From contig JAEXOO010000010.1 in assembly GCA_023439305.1 (NCBI GenBank), positions 36,897-100,896 of the forward strand: 64,000 nt of DNA. Reading direction: 5' to 3'. The translations under genes were made by a program, and so were the position numbers. This DNA comes from Pseudomonadota bacterium (lineage in GTDB: Bacteria; Pseudomonadota; Gammaproteobacteria; Burkholderiales; Burkholderiaceae_B). Shown here piece after piece: positions 22,986 through 31,594 of this stretch (its first letter is position 1; the number at the start of each line of letters is the position of its first letter). Under the pieces are notes generated by a model. That model made no database searches. It had not been told where the DNA came from and worked only from the letters and a program-made list of their open reading frames with translations.

Positions 22986-25898
22986 TTATTGGCAGGCTTC
23001 GCATTCTTCGAAGCCCTCGTCGCCGGGGCGCATGGTGCAGACGGCGCCGAGCACTTCGGGCTCAGGCGCAGCGGCGGCCGCGGCAGCAACAGCGCCGGCG
23101 GCCGGGCTGCTGGTGGAAACTGCGTTCAGTTCGCCAATGCGGCCGGTGGATTTCTCGGCGTTGGTGGCGCTGCTGGAGCGCAGGTAATAGGTTGTCTTCA
23201 AGGCGCGGACCCAGGCCAGCTTGTAGGTCTCGTCCAGTTTCTTGCCCGATACGCCGGTCATGAAAATGTTCAGGGACTGGGCCTGGTCGATCCATTTCTG
23301 GCGACGCGAGGCGCACTCCACCACCCAGCGGGTGTCGACTTCAAAGGCGGTGGCGTACAGTTGGCGCAGGTCGGCCGGGATGCGGTCGATCTGAGCCAGA
23401 CTGCCGTCGAAGTATTTCAGGTCCGAAACCATGACTTCGTCCCACAGGTTCAGGGCCTTGAGGTCGCGCACCAGGTATTCGTTGACTACGGTGAACTCGC
23501 CCGACAGGTTGGATTTCACGTAGAGGTTGCGGTAGGTGGGCTCGATGCAAGGCGACACGCCGATGATGTTGGCGATGGTGGCCGTCGGGGCGATGGCGAT
23601 GCAGTTCGAGTTGCGCATGCCGTTCTTCTGGATGCGCGCGCGCAGGCTGTCCCAGTCCAGGGTCTGCGACTCGTCGATCTCGACGTAGCCGCCGCGCTCT
23701 TCGCGCAGCAGGGCCAGGGAGTCGAATGGCAGAATGCCGCGATCCCACAGCGAGCCCTTGAAGGTGGAGTAGGAGCCGCGTTCGGCAGCCAGGTCGCTGG
23801 AGGCCTTGTAGGCAAAGTAGCACACGGCTTCGGCGGAGCGGTCGGAAAACTCGACAGCGTCCTGGGAAGCGAACGGCACGCGCATCAAGTGCAGGCAGTC
23901 CTGGAAACCCATCATGCCCATGCCCACGGGGCGGTGCAGCATGTTGGAGTTGCGCGCCTTGTCGACAGCGTAGTAGTTGATGTCGATGACGTTGTCCAGC
24001 ATGCGCATGGCCGTGTTGATCGTGCGCTCCAGCTTGGCGTGGTCCAGTTCGTACTGGCCCTGAGCATTCTTGACCATGTGGGCGGCCAGGTTCACGGAAC
24101 CCAGGTTGCACACGGCGATTTCGGTTTCGCTGGTGTTCAGGGTGATCTCGGTGCACAGGTTGGAGCTGTGCACCACGCCCACGTGCTGCTGCGGCGAGCG
24201 GATGTTGCACGGATCCTTGAAAGTGATCCAAGGGTGACCGGTTTCGAACAGCATGGACAGCATCTTGCGCCACAGCGAGATGGCCGGGATCTTCTTGAAC
24301 AGAGTCAGTTCGCCGGTTTCGGTCTTGCGTTCGTATTCGGTGTAGGCTTTTTCGAATTCGCGGCCGTACTTGTCGTGCAGGTCGGGGGTGTCAGAAGGCG
24401 AGAACAGGGTCCATTCGCCTTCTTCCATGACGCGCTTCATGAACAGGTCGGGAATCCAGTTGGCCGTGTTCATGTCGTGCGTGCGGCGGCGTTCGTCGCC
24501 GGTGTTCTTGCGCAGTTCCAGGAATTCTTCGATGTCCAGGTGCCACGTTTCCAGGTAGGCGCACACGGCGCCCTTGCGCTTGCCGCCCTGGTTCACGGCC
24601 ACGGCCGTGTCGTTGACCACTTTCAGGAAGGGGACCACGCCTTGGCTTTCGCCGTTGGTGCCTTTGATGTGGCTGCGCAGTGCGCGCACAGGCGTCCAGT
24701 CGTTGCCCAGGCCGCCGGCGTACTTGGCCAGCAGGGCATTGTCCTTGATGGCGTCGTAGATGGAGGCCAGGTCGTCGGGCACCGTGGTCAGGTAGCACGA
24801 GGACAGCTGCGAGTGCAGCGTGCCGGAGTTGAACAGGGTGGGCGTGGAGCTCATGAAGTCGAAGGACGACAGAATTTCGTAGAACTCGATGGCGCGCTGT
24901 TCGCGTTGCGGCTCGTTCAGCGCCAGGCCCATGGCCACGCGCATGAAGAAGACCTGGGGCAGCTCGATGCGCGTGCCGCGCACGTGCAGGAAGTAGCGGT
25001 CGTACAGGGTCTGCAGACCCAGGTAATTGAATTGCTGATCGCGATCGGCCTTCAGGGCCTGCGCCAGCACGGGCAAGTCGAACTGGGCCAGCTTGGCGTC
25101 CAGCAGTTCGTTGTCTATGCCTTTCTGGATGAATTCGGGGAAGTATTCGGCGTAGCGCTGGTTCATGCCGGCTTGGGAGACTTCTTCGCCCAGCACTTCG
25201 ATGCGGATGGTGTGCAGCAGCAGGCGGGCCGTGACCAGGCTGTAGCTGGGGTCGGTTTCGACCAGGGCGCGGGCGGACAGGATGACGGATTTGAACACTT
25301 CGTCGACCGGGATGCCGTCGTACAGGTTCTTGACGGTTTCACGCAGGATGCCGTCCACGTCGATCTTGATGCTGAGGTTCGAGCCGGCTTCGGCGATGGT
25401 GGCGCGCAGGGCGTCGATGTCCAGCGGACGCAGGCGGCCGTTGTCCGAGACGTTCAGCCCCGACTTGCCGGCCGGTTGCGCGGCGGCGACGGATTGGGAG
25501 CGTTCCTGGGCGCGTTTTTCGCGGTACAGCACATAGGCGCGGGCCACGTCGTGCTCGCCCGAGCGCATGAGGGCCAGTTCGACCTGGTCCTGGATGTCTT
25601 CGATGTGGAACGTGCCGCCGCTGGGGCGGTTGCGCACCAGCGCGGACACGACCTGGGAGGTCAGTTCTTCGACGAGCTGGCGTACGCGGGCGGACACGGC
25701 ACCCTGGCCGCCGCCGACAGCCAGAAAGGCCTTGGTTACAGCGACGGAAATCTTGTTCGGTTCGAAGCCCATGACCGCGCCGTTACGGCGGATCACACTG
25801 AACATGGACCATTGATTGGCTGCAGCGCCAGTGTCGGCCGCGGGAGCGGAGGCGGCCTGGTCGGCGGGTCTGGACTCAGCAATCTGGGAGGTTTGCAT
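22986..25898 (-). CDS. nrdA: ribonucleotide reductase class Ia, alpha subunit
   Basis: A 970-residue R1 subunit that reduces ribonucleoside diphosphates. An N-terminal ATP cone (VIRRNGAVMGFEPNKISVAV) provides allosteric control. The active site includes LCTEITLNTS and NLGSVNLAAHM, and the C-terminal redox pair is ECEACQ. An Ala/Pro-rich linker precedes the C terminus. The ATG at 25898 was chosen for its AGGAG site. Two NrdR-box-like palindromes lie 113-159 bases upstream, and the nrdR gene is at 56768. Confidence 0.96.
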   Translation of the reverse strand: MQTSQIAESRPADQAASAPAADTGAAANQWSMFSVIRRNGAVMGFEPNKISVAVTKAFLAVGGGQGAVSARVRQLVEELTSQVVSALVRNRPSGGTFHIEDIQDQVELALMRSGEHDVARAYVLYREKRAQERSQSVAAAQPAGKSGLNVSDNGRLRPLDIDALRATIAEAGSNLSIKIDVDGILRETVKNLYDGIPVDEVFKSVILSARALVETDPSYSLVTARLLLHTIRIEVLGEEVSQAGMNQRYAEYFPEFIQKGIDNELLDAKLAQFDLPVLAQALKADRDQQFNYLGLQTLYDRYFLHVRGTRIELPQVFFMRVAMGLALNEPQREQRAIEFYEILSSFDFMSSTPTLFNSGTLHSQLSSCYLTTVPDDLASIYDAIKDNALLAKYAGGLGNDWTPVRALRSHIKGTNGESQGVVPFLKVVNDTAVAVNQGGKRKGAVCAYLETWHLDIEEFLELRKNTGDERRRTHDMNTANWIPDLFMKRVMEEGEWTLFSPSDTPDLHDKYGREFEKAYTEYERKTETGELTLFKKIPAISLWRKMLSMLFETGHPWITFKDPCNIRSPQQHVGVVHSSNLCTEITLNTSETEIAVCNLGSVNLAAHMVKNAQGQYELDHAKLERTINTAMRMLDNVIDINYYAVDKARNSNMLHRPVGMGMMGFQDCLHLMRVPFASQDAVEFSDRSAEAVCYFAYKASSDLAAERGSYSTFKGSLWDRGILPFDSLALLREERGGYVEIDESQTLDWDSLRARIQKNGMRNSNCIAIAPTATIANIIGVSPCIEPTYRNLYVKSNLSGEFTVVNEYLVRDLKALNLWDEVMVSDLKYFDGSLAQIDRIPADLRQLYATAFEVDTRWVVECASRRQKWIDQAQSLNIFMTGVSGKKLDETYKLAWVRALKTTYYLRSSSATNAEKSTGRIGELNAVSTSSPAAGAVAAAAAAAPEPEVLGAVCTMRPGDEGFEECEACQ

Positions 25899-26010
25899 GG
25901 GGACTCCTGGAGTGGAATAGAGGCGCGCGGGCACACCCGTGCGGCGGGTTGATTCGATTAAGGTGGTCTGGGAGAAACTAGGCGAGCTCTAGTGTTGGCT
26001 TTGGTCCAAA

Positions 26011-26057
26011 CCACAAGATGTTGTGGTTTTGGCGGCCCGCTGCACTAATTGTAGTGA
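26011..26057 (-). promoter_or_regulatory. tandem NrdR-box-like operators upstream of nrdA
   Basis: Two 16-bp imperfect palindromes, CCACAAGATGTTGTGG at 26011-26026 and GCACTAATTGTAGTGA at 26042-26057. They match 12 and 11 of 16 positions of the NrdR-box consensus as I recall it (ACACWATATATWGTGT). Their starts are 31 bases apart, the three-helical-turn spacing typical of paired NrdR boxes. They would mediate repression of nrdAB when dATP is high. Confidence 0.75.
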
Positions 26058-26122
26058 GGGGGTCGGGACTGTGCAACATTGACTTTTGTAATTTTCCAAA
26101 CGGGTTCTGCAATCTGCAGACG

Positions 26123-26152
26123 GCAAAAAAGGCCTTGCCGCAGCAAGACCTT
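26123..26152 (-). terminator. terminator after indolepyruvate oxidoreductase
   Basis: A 10-bp stem with one mismatch (26129-26138 with 26143-26152) followed on the minus strand by a run of T. It is 33 bases beyond the stop of the oxidoreductase gene. Confidence 0.7.
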
Positions 26153-26184
26153 GATGGGACGCCATTGTAGCCTCAGTCGAGCCT

Positions 26185-29100
26185 TCAGAGACGCTGTGCT
26201 GTCAGATTATTTGCAGGTGCAACGCTTTGTGTCAGTTGGGCGGACAGTTCGGCGAAACGTTGACGGTAGTGTAGCGCCGCCTCCATTTTAACCGGCCCAA
26301 AGCCGCGCAATTGCTGGGGTAAATCGGCCAGCTCGAGCGCCAGTGGGTACAGGCTGGCGTCCAGGTGACCGGCCAGATGCTTGAGCAGCGCCAGGTACTC
26401 GCGCCAGAATCGGCGCTCCATGCGGCGCTCCTCTGAATAGCCGAAGACATCCAGCGGGGTGTTGCGCAGCGCCTTGCCCTTGGCCAGCCAGTGCAGCAGG
26501 GTGGCGGTGCGCGGCCCCAGGGTGATTTTGCGCGGTCGGCCGGTGGTCGGGTCGCGCCGCGCCAGCAGGGGCGGCGCGAAATGAAAGCGCAAGCTGTAGT
26601 CGCCCTGGAACTGGCGTTCCAGATCCTGGCGGAAGTCCGGGTGGCTGAACAGGCGGGCCACTTCGTATTCGTCTTTGTACGCCATCAGCTTATATAGGCT
26701 GCGGGCGGCTTTTTCCGTCAGCGCCGGGCGCTGGCCGGGGCGTAGCGCCTCTTCGGCCTGTTGCAGGGCGGCGATGGTCTGGCTGAAGCGACGTGCATAG
26801 GCCGCGTCCTGGTATTGCTCCAGGTTGCGGCTGCTGCGCTGCATGATCTGTGCCAATGTTTCGCGGCGTTGCAGGGTGACGACCTGGGCGGCCGGCTTCT
26901 GCACGCTCTCCAGCGCCTGGGTGTCGTGGCTGAGCACGCGTCCGATGTGAAAGGCATCCAGGTTGGTCTGGATCGCCACGCCATTCAGGCGTATGGCCTG
27001 TTCGATGGCGGCGCTGCTGACGGGTACCGAACCCTGCTGCCAGGCCATGCCCAGCAGCAGCATATTGGACAGCAGGCTGTCGCCGAACAGGCGGGTGGCT
27101 GCCTCGTGGGCATTGAATGAGCGCACCTGGTTGCGGCCGGCGGCATCTTGCAGCTGGGTCAGCAGGCGTTGGGCATCCAGCGGCGCATCGGGGTTGCGGG
27201 TGAACTCGGCGGTCGGCGCCAGGTATTCATTGATGACGGCATGGGTGTGGCCGGGGCGCAGACAGGACAGCGCATTGGGATGCGCGGCGGCCACCACGTC
27301 GCACAGAATGGCCAGGTCGGCCTGACCGGGATCCACGCGCACGGCGCCTGGGGCGCGGCTGTCGGCCGACAGGCGGATGTGGCTGATGACAGTGCCGCCT
27401 TTCTGCGCCAGCCCGGTCATGTCCAGCACCGACGCGGCGCGCCCCTCGAGATGCACGGCCATGGACAGCACGGCGCCTATGGTGATGACGCCGGTGCCGC
27501 CCACGCCGGCCACGATCACGTTGCTGGCGCGAGTCTGGTCCGCAGGTGCGGGCAGGGCAGGCAGCTTTTCCAGCAGGCGCGCTTTCAGATCGGCCTGGCC
27601 GCTGTCCTCGCCGCGCCGCAGAGCGCCGCCCATGACGGACACAAAGCTGGGGCAGAAGCCATCCACACAGGAGTAATCTTTGTTGCAGCTGGATTGATCG
27701 ATCTGGCGCTTGCGGCCCTCGGGGGTTTCGGCAGGCACCAGCGACAGGCAGTTGGACTGCACGCCGCAGTCGCCGCAGCCTTCGCAGACCGCCTTGTTGA
27801 TGAACAGGCGACGTGCGGGGTCAGGGTATTCATTCTTTTTGCGGCGGCGGCGTTTTTCAGCGGCGCAAGTCTGGTCGTGGATCAGGATGGTCACGCCGGG
27901 AATCTCGCGCAGTTCGCGTTGAAGGCGATCCAGTTCGCGGCGGTGATGTACCTGTACGCCAGCCGGCAGGTCCACGCCGCGATAGCGTTCGGGCTCGTCG
28001 GTGGTGATGACCACGCGACGCGCGCCCTCGCCTATCGTCTGCTGGCAGATGCGCGGCACCGAAATGGGGCCGTCCACCGGCTGGCCGCCCGTCATGGCGA
28101 CAGCATCATTGAACAGGATCTTGTAGGTGATATTGGCGTTCGCGGCGATGGCCTGGCGTATGGCCAGGTAGCCGGAGTGGAAGTAGGTGCCTTCGCCCAT
28201 GTTCTGGAACATGTGGCCGGCCTGGATGAAGGGCGACAGCCCTACCCAGTCCGTGCCTTCGCCGCCCATCTGGGTCAGGCCGCGCGTCTTGCGGTCCATC
28301 CAGGTAGCCATATAGTGGCAGCCCACGCCGGCCATGGCCTGACTGCCTTCCGGCACTTTGGTGGACGTGTTGTGCGGACAGCCCGAACAGAAATAAGGGC
28401 GGCGCGTCAGTCCGCCGGTGTCGATGGGGGGCAGGGGCTGGGTCGCACAGGCTGGCAGTTGCACGCCGGCATGCCGGCCCAGCCAGCGGCGCAGGCCGAC
28501 GGCCACGCGTGCGGGGCTGAGCTGGCCGTCGGCGGGAATCAGCACTTCCTGCTCCACGTCGCGCTTGCCCGATACGGTGGGACGCTGCGCGCGGTTAAAG
28601 AGCAGGTTCTTGAGCTGGTCTTCGATGACGGGGCCTTTTTCTTCGACTACCAGGACGTGATCCAGGCCTTCGATGAAGTTGTCGAGCGATTCGGTGTTGA
28701 CCGGCCAGCTCAGGCCTATCTTCAGATGGCGGATGGCCGGCAGGCCGCTCAGCCCTTCCAGTTGCTTCAGGGCGTCCAGCGTATCCAACGTGGCTTTGCC
28801 GGTGGACACGATGCCCAGTCTTGCGCCTGGGGCCGCGACCAGGGTCTGGTCCAGGCTGTGCTTACGGGCGAAATCGCGCACGCTTTGCAGGCGCGCTTCC
28901 AGGGTGTTTTCAATGGCCGGCGTCAGGAATTCGCTGGGATTGTAGGGGTGCAGACCGCCCTGCGTGTCGTTCAGCGCGGGGTCCAGATCGTCCAGCGGAG
29001 CGATCTCGAAAGAGCGGCCGCTTTCTACTGTTTCGGTAATGGCCTTCAGGGCCACCCAGGAGCCGGAATAGCGCGACAGCGCCCAGGCCCAGACGCCGAA

Positions 29101-29652
29101 GCGCTCGTATTCTTCAACTGACGACGGGTTGACGACCGGGATGCTCCAGGCCATCAGGGAGTGTTCGCTGGCATGTGGAATGGAGGACGACGAGGCGACA
29201 TGGTCGTCGCCCACGATCATCAGCACTCCGCCGTGGCGCGAGGCGCCCGCCGCGTGGCCGTGGTGCAGGGCGTCGCCGGCGCGGTCCAGGCCGGGGCCCT
29301 TGCCATACCACATGGCGAAGACGCCATCGACGGTGCGGTCATCACGTTCGCCGGCTTGCTGGGTGCCCATGATCATGGAGGCGGCCAGGTCTTCGTTGAT
29401 GGCTGGCTGAAAGCGCACGTGGGCTTGATCCAACTGTTTTTGCGCCTTCCACATGACCATGTCCACGCCGCCCAGCGGAGAGCCCCGGTAGCCGGACACG
29501 AAGCCGGCGGTATTGAGCCCGCGTTCCTGGTCCAGGCGATATTGAGTCAGCAGCATGCGCACCAGTGCTTGCGTGCCAGTCAGGAAAATGCGGCCGGACC
29601 GGGCGGTCAGGTTGTCGCTGAGCTTGTAATGTGTGTCGACGGACGGGGTCAT
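26185..29652 (-). CDS. indolepyruvate ferredoxin oxidoreductase, fused alpha and beta
   Basis: A 1155-residue fusion of IorA- and IorB-type parts that oxidatively decarboxylates aryl or branched 2-oxo acids to acyl-CoA. A thiamine-binding half includes FCSGCPHNTSTKVPEGS near residue 430. A ferredoxin-like stretch with CEGCGDCGVQSNC and SCVDGFCPSF lies near 640-690. The gamma-type domain NVIVAGVGGTGVITIG is near 720, followed by a C-terminal DUF6537-like region. The ATG at 29652 is preceded by GGAG. The divergent Lrp/AsnC gene is the likely regulator, suggesting a role in amino acid catabolism. Confidence 0.92.
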   Translation of the reverse strand: MTPSVDTHYKLSDNLTARSGRIFLTGTQALVRMLLTQYRLDQERGLNTAGFVSGYRGSPLGGVDMVMWKAQKQLDQAHVRFQPAINEDLAASMIMGTQQAGERDDRTVDGVFAMWYGKGPGLDRAGDALHHGHAAGASRHGGVLMIVGDDHVASSSSIPHASEHSLMAWSIPVVNPSSVEEYERFGVWAWALSRYSGSWVALKAITETVESGRSFEIAPLDDLDPALNDTQGGLHPYNPSEFLTPAIENTLEARLQSVRDFARKHSLDQTLVAAPGARLGIVSTGKATLDTLDALKQLEGLSGLPAIRHLKIGLSWPVNTESLDNFIEGLDHVLVVEEKGPVIEDQLKNLLFNRAQRPTVSGKRDVEQEVLIPADGQLSPARVAVGLRRWLGRHAGVQLPACATQPLPPIDTGGLTRRPYFCSGCPHNTSTKVPEGSQAMAGVGCHYMATWMDRKTRGLTQMGGEGTDWVGLSPFIQAGHMFQNMGEGTYFHSGYLAIRQAIAANANITYKILFNDAVAMTGGQPVDGPISVPRICQQTIGEGARRVVITTDEPERYRGVDLPAGVQVHHRRELDRLQRELREIPGVTILIHDQTCAAEKRRRRKKNEYPDPARRLFINKAVCEGCGDCGVQSNCLSLVPAETPEGRKRQIDQSSCNKDYSCVDGFCPSFVSVMGGALRRGEDSGQADLKARLLEKLPALPAPADQTRASNVIVAGVGGTGVITIGAVLSMAVHLEGRAASVLDMTGLAQKGGTVISHIRLSADSRAPGAVRVDPGQADLAILCDVVAAAHPNALSCLRPGHTHAVINEYLAPTAEFTRNPDAPLDAQRLLTQLQDAAGRNQVRSFNAHEAATRLFGDSLLSNMLLLGMAWQQGSVPVSSAAIEQAIRLNGVAIQTNLDAFHIGRVLSHDTQALESVQKPAAQVVTLQRRETLAQIMQRSSRNLEQYQDAAYARRFSQTIAALQQAEEALRPGQRPALTEKAARSLYKLMAYKDEYEVARLFSHPDFRQDLERQFQGDYSLRFHFAPPLLARRDPTTGRPRKITLGPRTATLLHWLAKGKALRNTPLDVFGYSEERRMERRFWREYLALLKHLAGHLDASLYPLALELADLPQQLRGFGPVKMEAALHYRQRFAELSAQLTQSVAPANNLTAQRL

Positions 29653-29763
29653 GATGAATCTCCAGATACGAGTCATGATAGGTTTTCCGTCGTGCCTTTT
29701 TTTTGCGTTATAGTTGCGCGTATTCCCTATTCTTTGAAATATTCATTTCGTATTTATTAAAAT

Positions 29764-30222
29764 ATGGATAAAAATGATCTAAAAATCCTAGACGTTCTGC
29801 AGCAGGACGGTCGAGCTTCTGCCCAGCAGGTATCCGAGCGCGTCGGACTGTCCACCGCGCCGGTCTGGCGGCGCATCAAGGCTCTGGAAAAAGACCGGGT
29901 CATCCAGGGGTATTTCGCCCGTGTGGATCGGCGTCAGGTCGGTTTGCAAAGCTGCATGTTCACCCAGATCAGTCTGGACCGGCATTCGGGTGAAATTGTG
30001 GACAACTTCATCCGGGCGGTGCGCGATGCGCCTGAAATTCTGGAATGCCATGCTGTAACGGGTGATGCGGACTTTCTGCTCAAGATCCTGGTGCCCAGCG
30101 CCGAGGCTTACGATGATTTCCTGCATCGCTTCCTGTTCAATATGCCGGGCGTGCGTCAAACGCGCACCATCGTGGCCATGCGCGAGATCAAGAACGAGAC
30201 GCGCCTTCCCTTGCCGCTTTGA
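29764..30222 (+). CDS. Lrp/AsnC family transcriptional regulator
   Basis: A 152-residue regulator with an N-terminal helix-turn-helix (DLKILDVLQQDGRASAQQVSERVGLSTAPVWRRIKALE) and a C-terminal RAM ligand-binding domain with AVTGDADFLLKILVPS near residue 98. It diverges from the indolepyruvate oxidoreductase across 111 bases and probably controls it in response to an amino acid. The ATG at 29764 follows an AT-rich segment with no clear ribosome site. Confidence 0.92.
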   Translation: MDKNDLKILDVLQQDGRASAQQVSERVGLSTAPVWRRIKALEKDRVIQGYFARVDRRQVGLQSCMFTQISLDRHSGEIVDNFIRAVRDAPEILECHAVTGDADFLLKILVPSAEAYDDFLHRFLFNMPGVRQTRTIVAMREIKNETRLPLPL

Positions 30223-30324
30223 TGCATCTTGTTAGGGGCAGGGACAGGGCGTTCAGGTAGAATATTCGGGATTAGGCGGCCTGCACGGCGGGCTGGCATG
30301 TACTTGTGCGAAGGACAGGTTTCT

Positions 30325-30834
30325 ATGAAGAAGGCGAATATCCTGCGGCGGTCTTCCTGGACCGCTCTGCTGGCTTCCGTATTGTTGAGCGCTTGCGCGG
30401 TCAAGCCGCCTGCGCCCGCGCCCAAGCCGGCCGAACCGGCCAAGCCCGTTCACCCGGCCTGCCAGCCGGCGGCGGCCAACGATGCTCTGGTCGGCAACTG
30501 GCTCAGCAAGCACAGGCAGAAAGGGGTGGTGGGCGAACTGCGCACCCTGTTCACTCTGCAGCCGGATGGCACCATGGCCTATACCGAGCAGGTCAAGCGG
30601 CCCAACAAGCCGTCCCAGGGTCTGAGCGAAAGCGGCTGCTGGAGCCGCCAGAACAATGCTCTTGTCCTGGACACTCAGGAGTCCAACGGCGTGATCACCG
30701 AGCCAGGCGACCCCATCTATCAGAACAGCTACGCCATTGTCAGCGTCACGGCTCGCACTCTGGTGCTGCGCGGCCAGGATGGCGCGACGTACCGGCTGAC
30801 CAAGATGTCGCCGGGCTATCGCCTGCCGTTCTGA
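30325..30834 (+). CDS. putative lipoprotein of unknown function
   Basis: A 169-residue exported lipoprotein. The signal peptide (MKKANILRRSSWTALLASVLLSAC) ends in lipobox LLSAC, followed by a Pro/Ala/Lys linker and a compact domain with VGNWLSKHRQKGVVGELRTL and a Cys in SGCWSR. The pattern of a WL...F...DGT motif suggests a small lipocalin-like beta fold, but I do not recognise the family. It lies between the Lrp gene and yaeQ. The ATG at 30325 was chosen because it begins the signal peptide. Confidence 0.75.
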   Translation: MKKANILRRSSWTALLASVLLSACAVKPPAPAPKPAEPAKPVHPACQPAAANDALVGNWLSKHRQKGVVGELRTLFTLQPDGTMAYTEQVKRPNKPSQGLSESGCWSRQNNALVLDTQESNGVITEPGDPIYQNSYAIVSVTARTLVLRGQDGATYRLTKMSPGYRLPF

Positions 30835-30908
30835 TCTTTCTTCTTCTTTAATCGGGGCCGTCCCTGCGACGGCCTTTTTTCTGGCCTGCTTGCCGGGCTC
30901 TTTGCATC

Positions 30909-31454
30909 ATGGCCTTGCGCTCTACCATCTATAAAGCCGAACTGAACGTTGCCGACAACGACCGTTCTTATTACGGCAGCCACGCCGCCACCCTGGCGCG
31001 ACACCCTTCCGAAACCGAGGAGCGCCTGATGGTGCGGCTGCTGGCGTACGGCCTGCATGTCGATGCGGACGAAGGTCTGGTATTTGCCCGGGGCCTGAGT
31101 GACGCCGAAGAGCCCGCCTTGTGGGAGCACGACCTGAGCGGCCAGCTTTTGCATTGGCTGGAGGTAGGCCTGCCCGACGACAGGCGCATGCTCAAGGCCA
31201 GCGCGCGCGCCGACCGCGTCACGGTCGTGGCTTATGGCCGCAACGTGGGGGTCTGGTGGAACGGGGTCAAGGACAAAATTACGCGTGCGCGCAATATTTC
31301 GGTCTATGCCCTGGATGCCGCCGGCACCGAAGAGCTGGCCAAGCTGGCCGGCCGCGGCATGACCGTGAACCTGAACATCCAGGACGGCACCGTGTGGGCC
31401 AGCAGCGAGCAGGGCGAAGCGACGATTGAAGTCAGTCGATTGAATGCTGCGTGA
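30909..31454 (+). CDS. yaeQ: YaeQ family protein
   Basis: A 181-residue YaeQ protein, a PD-(D/E)XK nuclease-like fold whose role is not settled; the E. coli gene was found as a suppressor of RfaH loss. Conserved family segments are ALRSTIYKAELNVADNDR at the start, HPSETEERLMVRLLAY, and GRNVGVWWNGVKDKI in the middle. Length is normal. A bidirectional terminator separates it from gltX. Confidence 0.92.
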   Translation: MALRSTIYKAELNVADNDRSYYGSHAATLARHPSETEERLMVRLLAYGLHVDADEGLVFARGLSDAEEPALWEHDLSGQLLHWLEVGLPDDRRMLKASARADRVTVVAYGRNVGVWWNGVKDKITRARNISVYALDAAGTEELAKLAGRGMTVNLNIQDGTVWASSEQGEATIEVSRLNAA

Positions 31455-31535
31455 TATGCATCAGCAATTCGGTGCGAAACACAGTGGTTGCAATGGCCAC
31501 GAGCGTTGTCGATGACGGTGTGTGGCGCGCAGGAT

Positions 31536-31572
31536 AAAAAAGCGGCGGCACCAAAGAGCCGCCGCTTTTTTT
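31536..31572. terminator. bidirectional terminator, yaeQ / gltX
   Basis: A perfect 14-bp stem with AGCGGCGGC core and its complement, loop ACCAAAGA, flanked by A and T runs on the two sides. It serves the convergent yaeQ and gltX. Confidence 0.85.
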
Positions 31573-31594
31573 CAGGCTGAAAGCACCGAAGCGT

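Noticed and set aside
21834..25952. A 1372-codon open frame on the plus strand
   Set aside because: It is the exact antisense of nrdB and nrdA, whose protein products are unmistakable. GC-rich codon bias keeps the opposite strand open.
27148..29121. A 657-codon plus-strand frame
   Set aside because: Antisense shadow of the indolepyruvate oxidoreductase with no recognisable motif.
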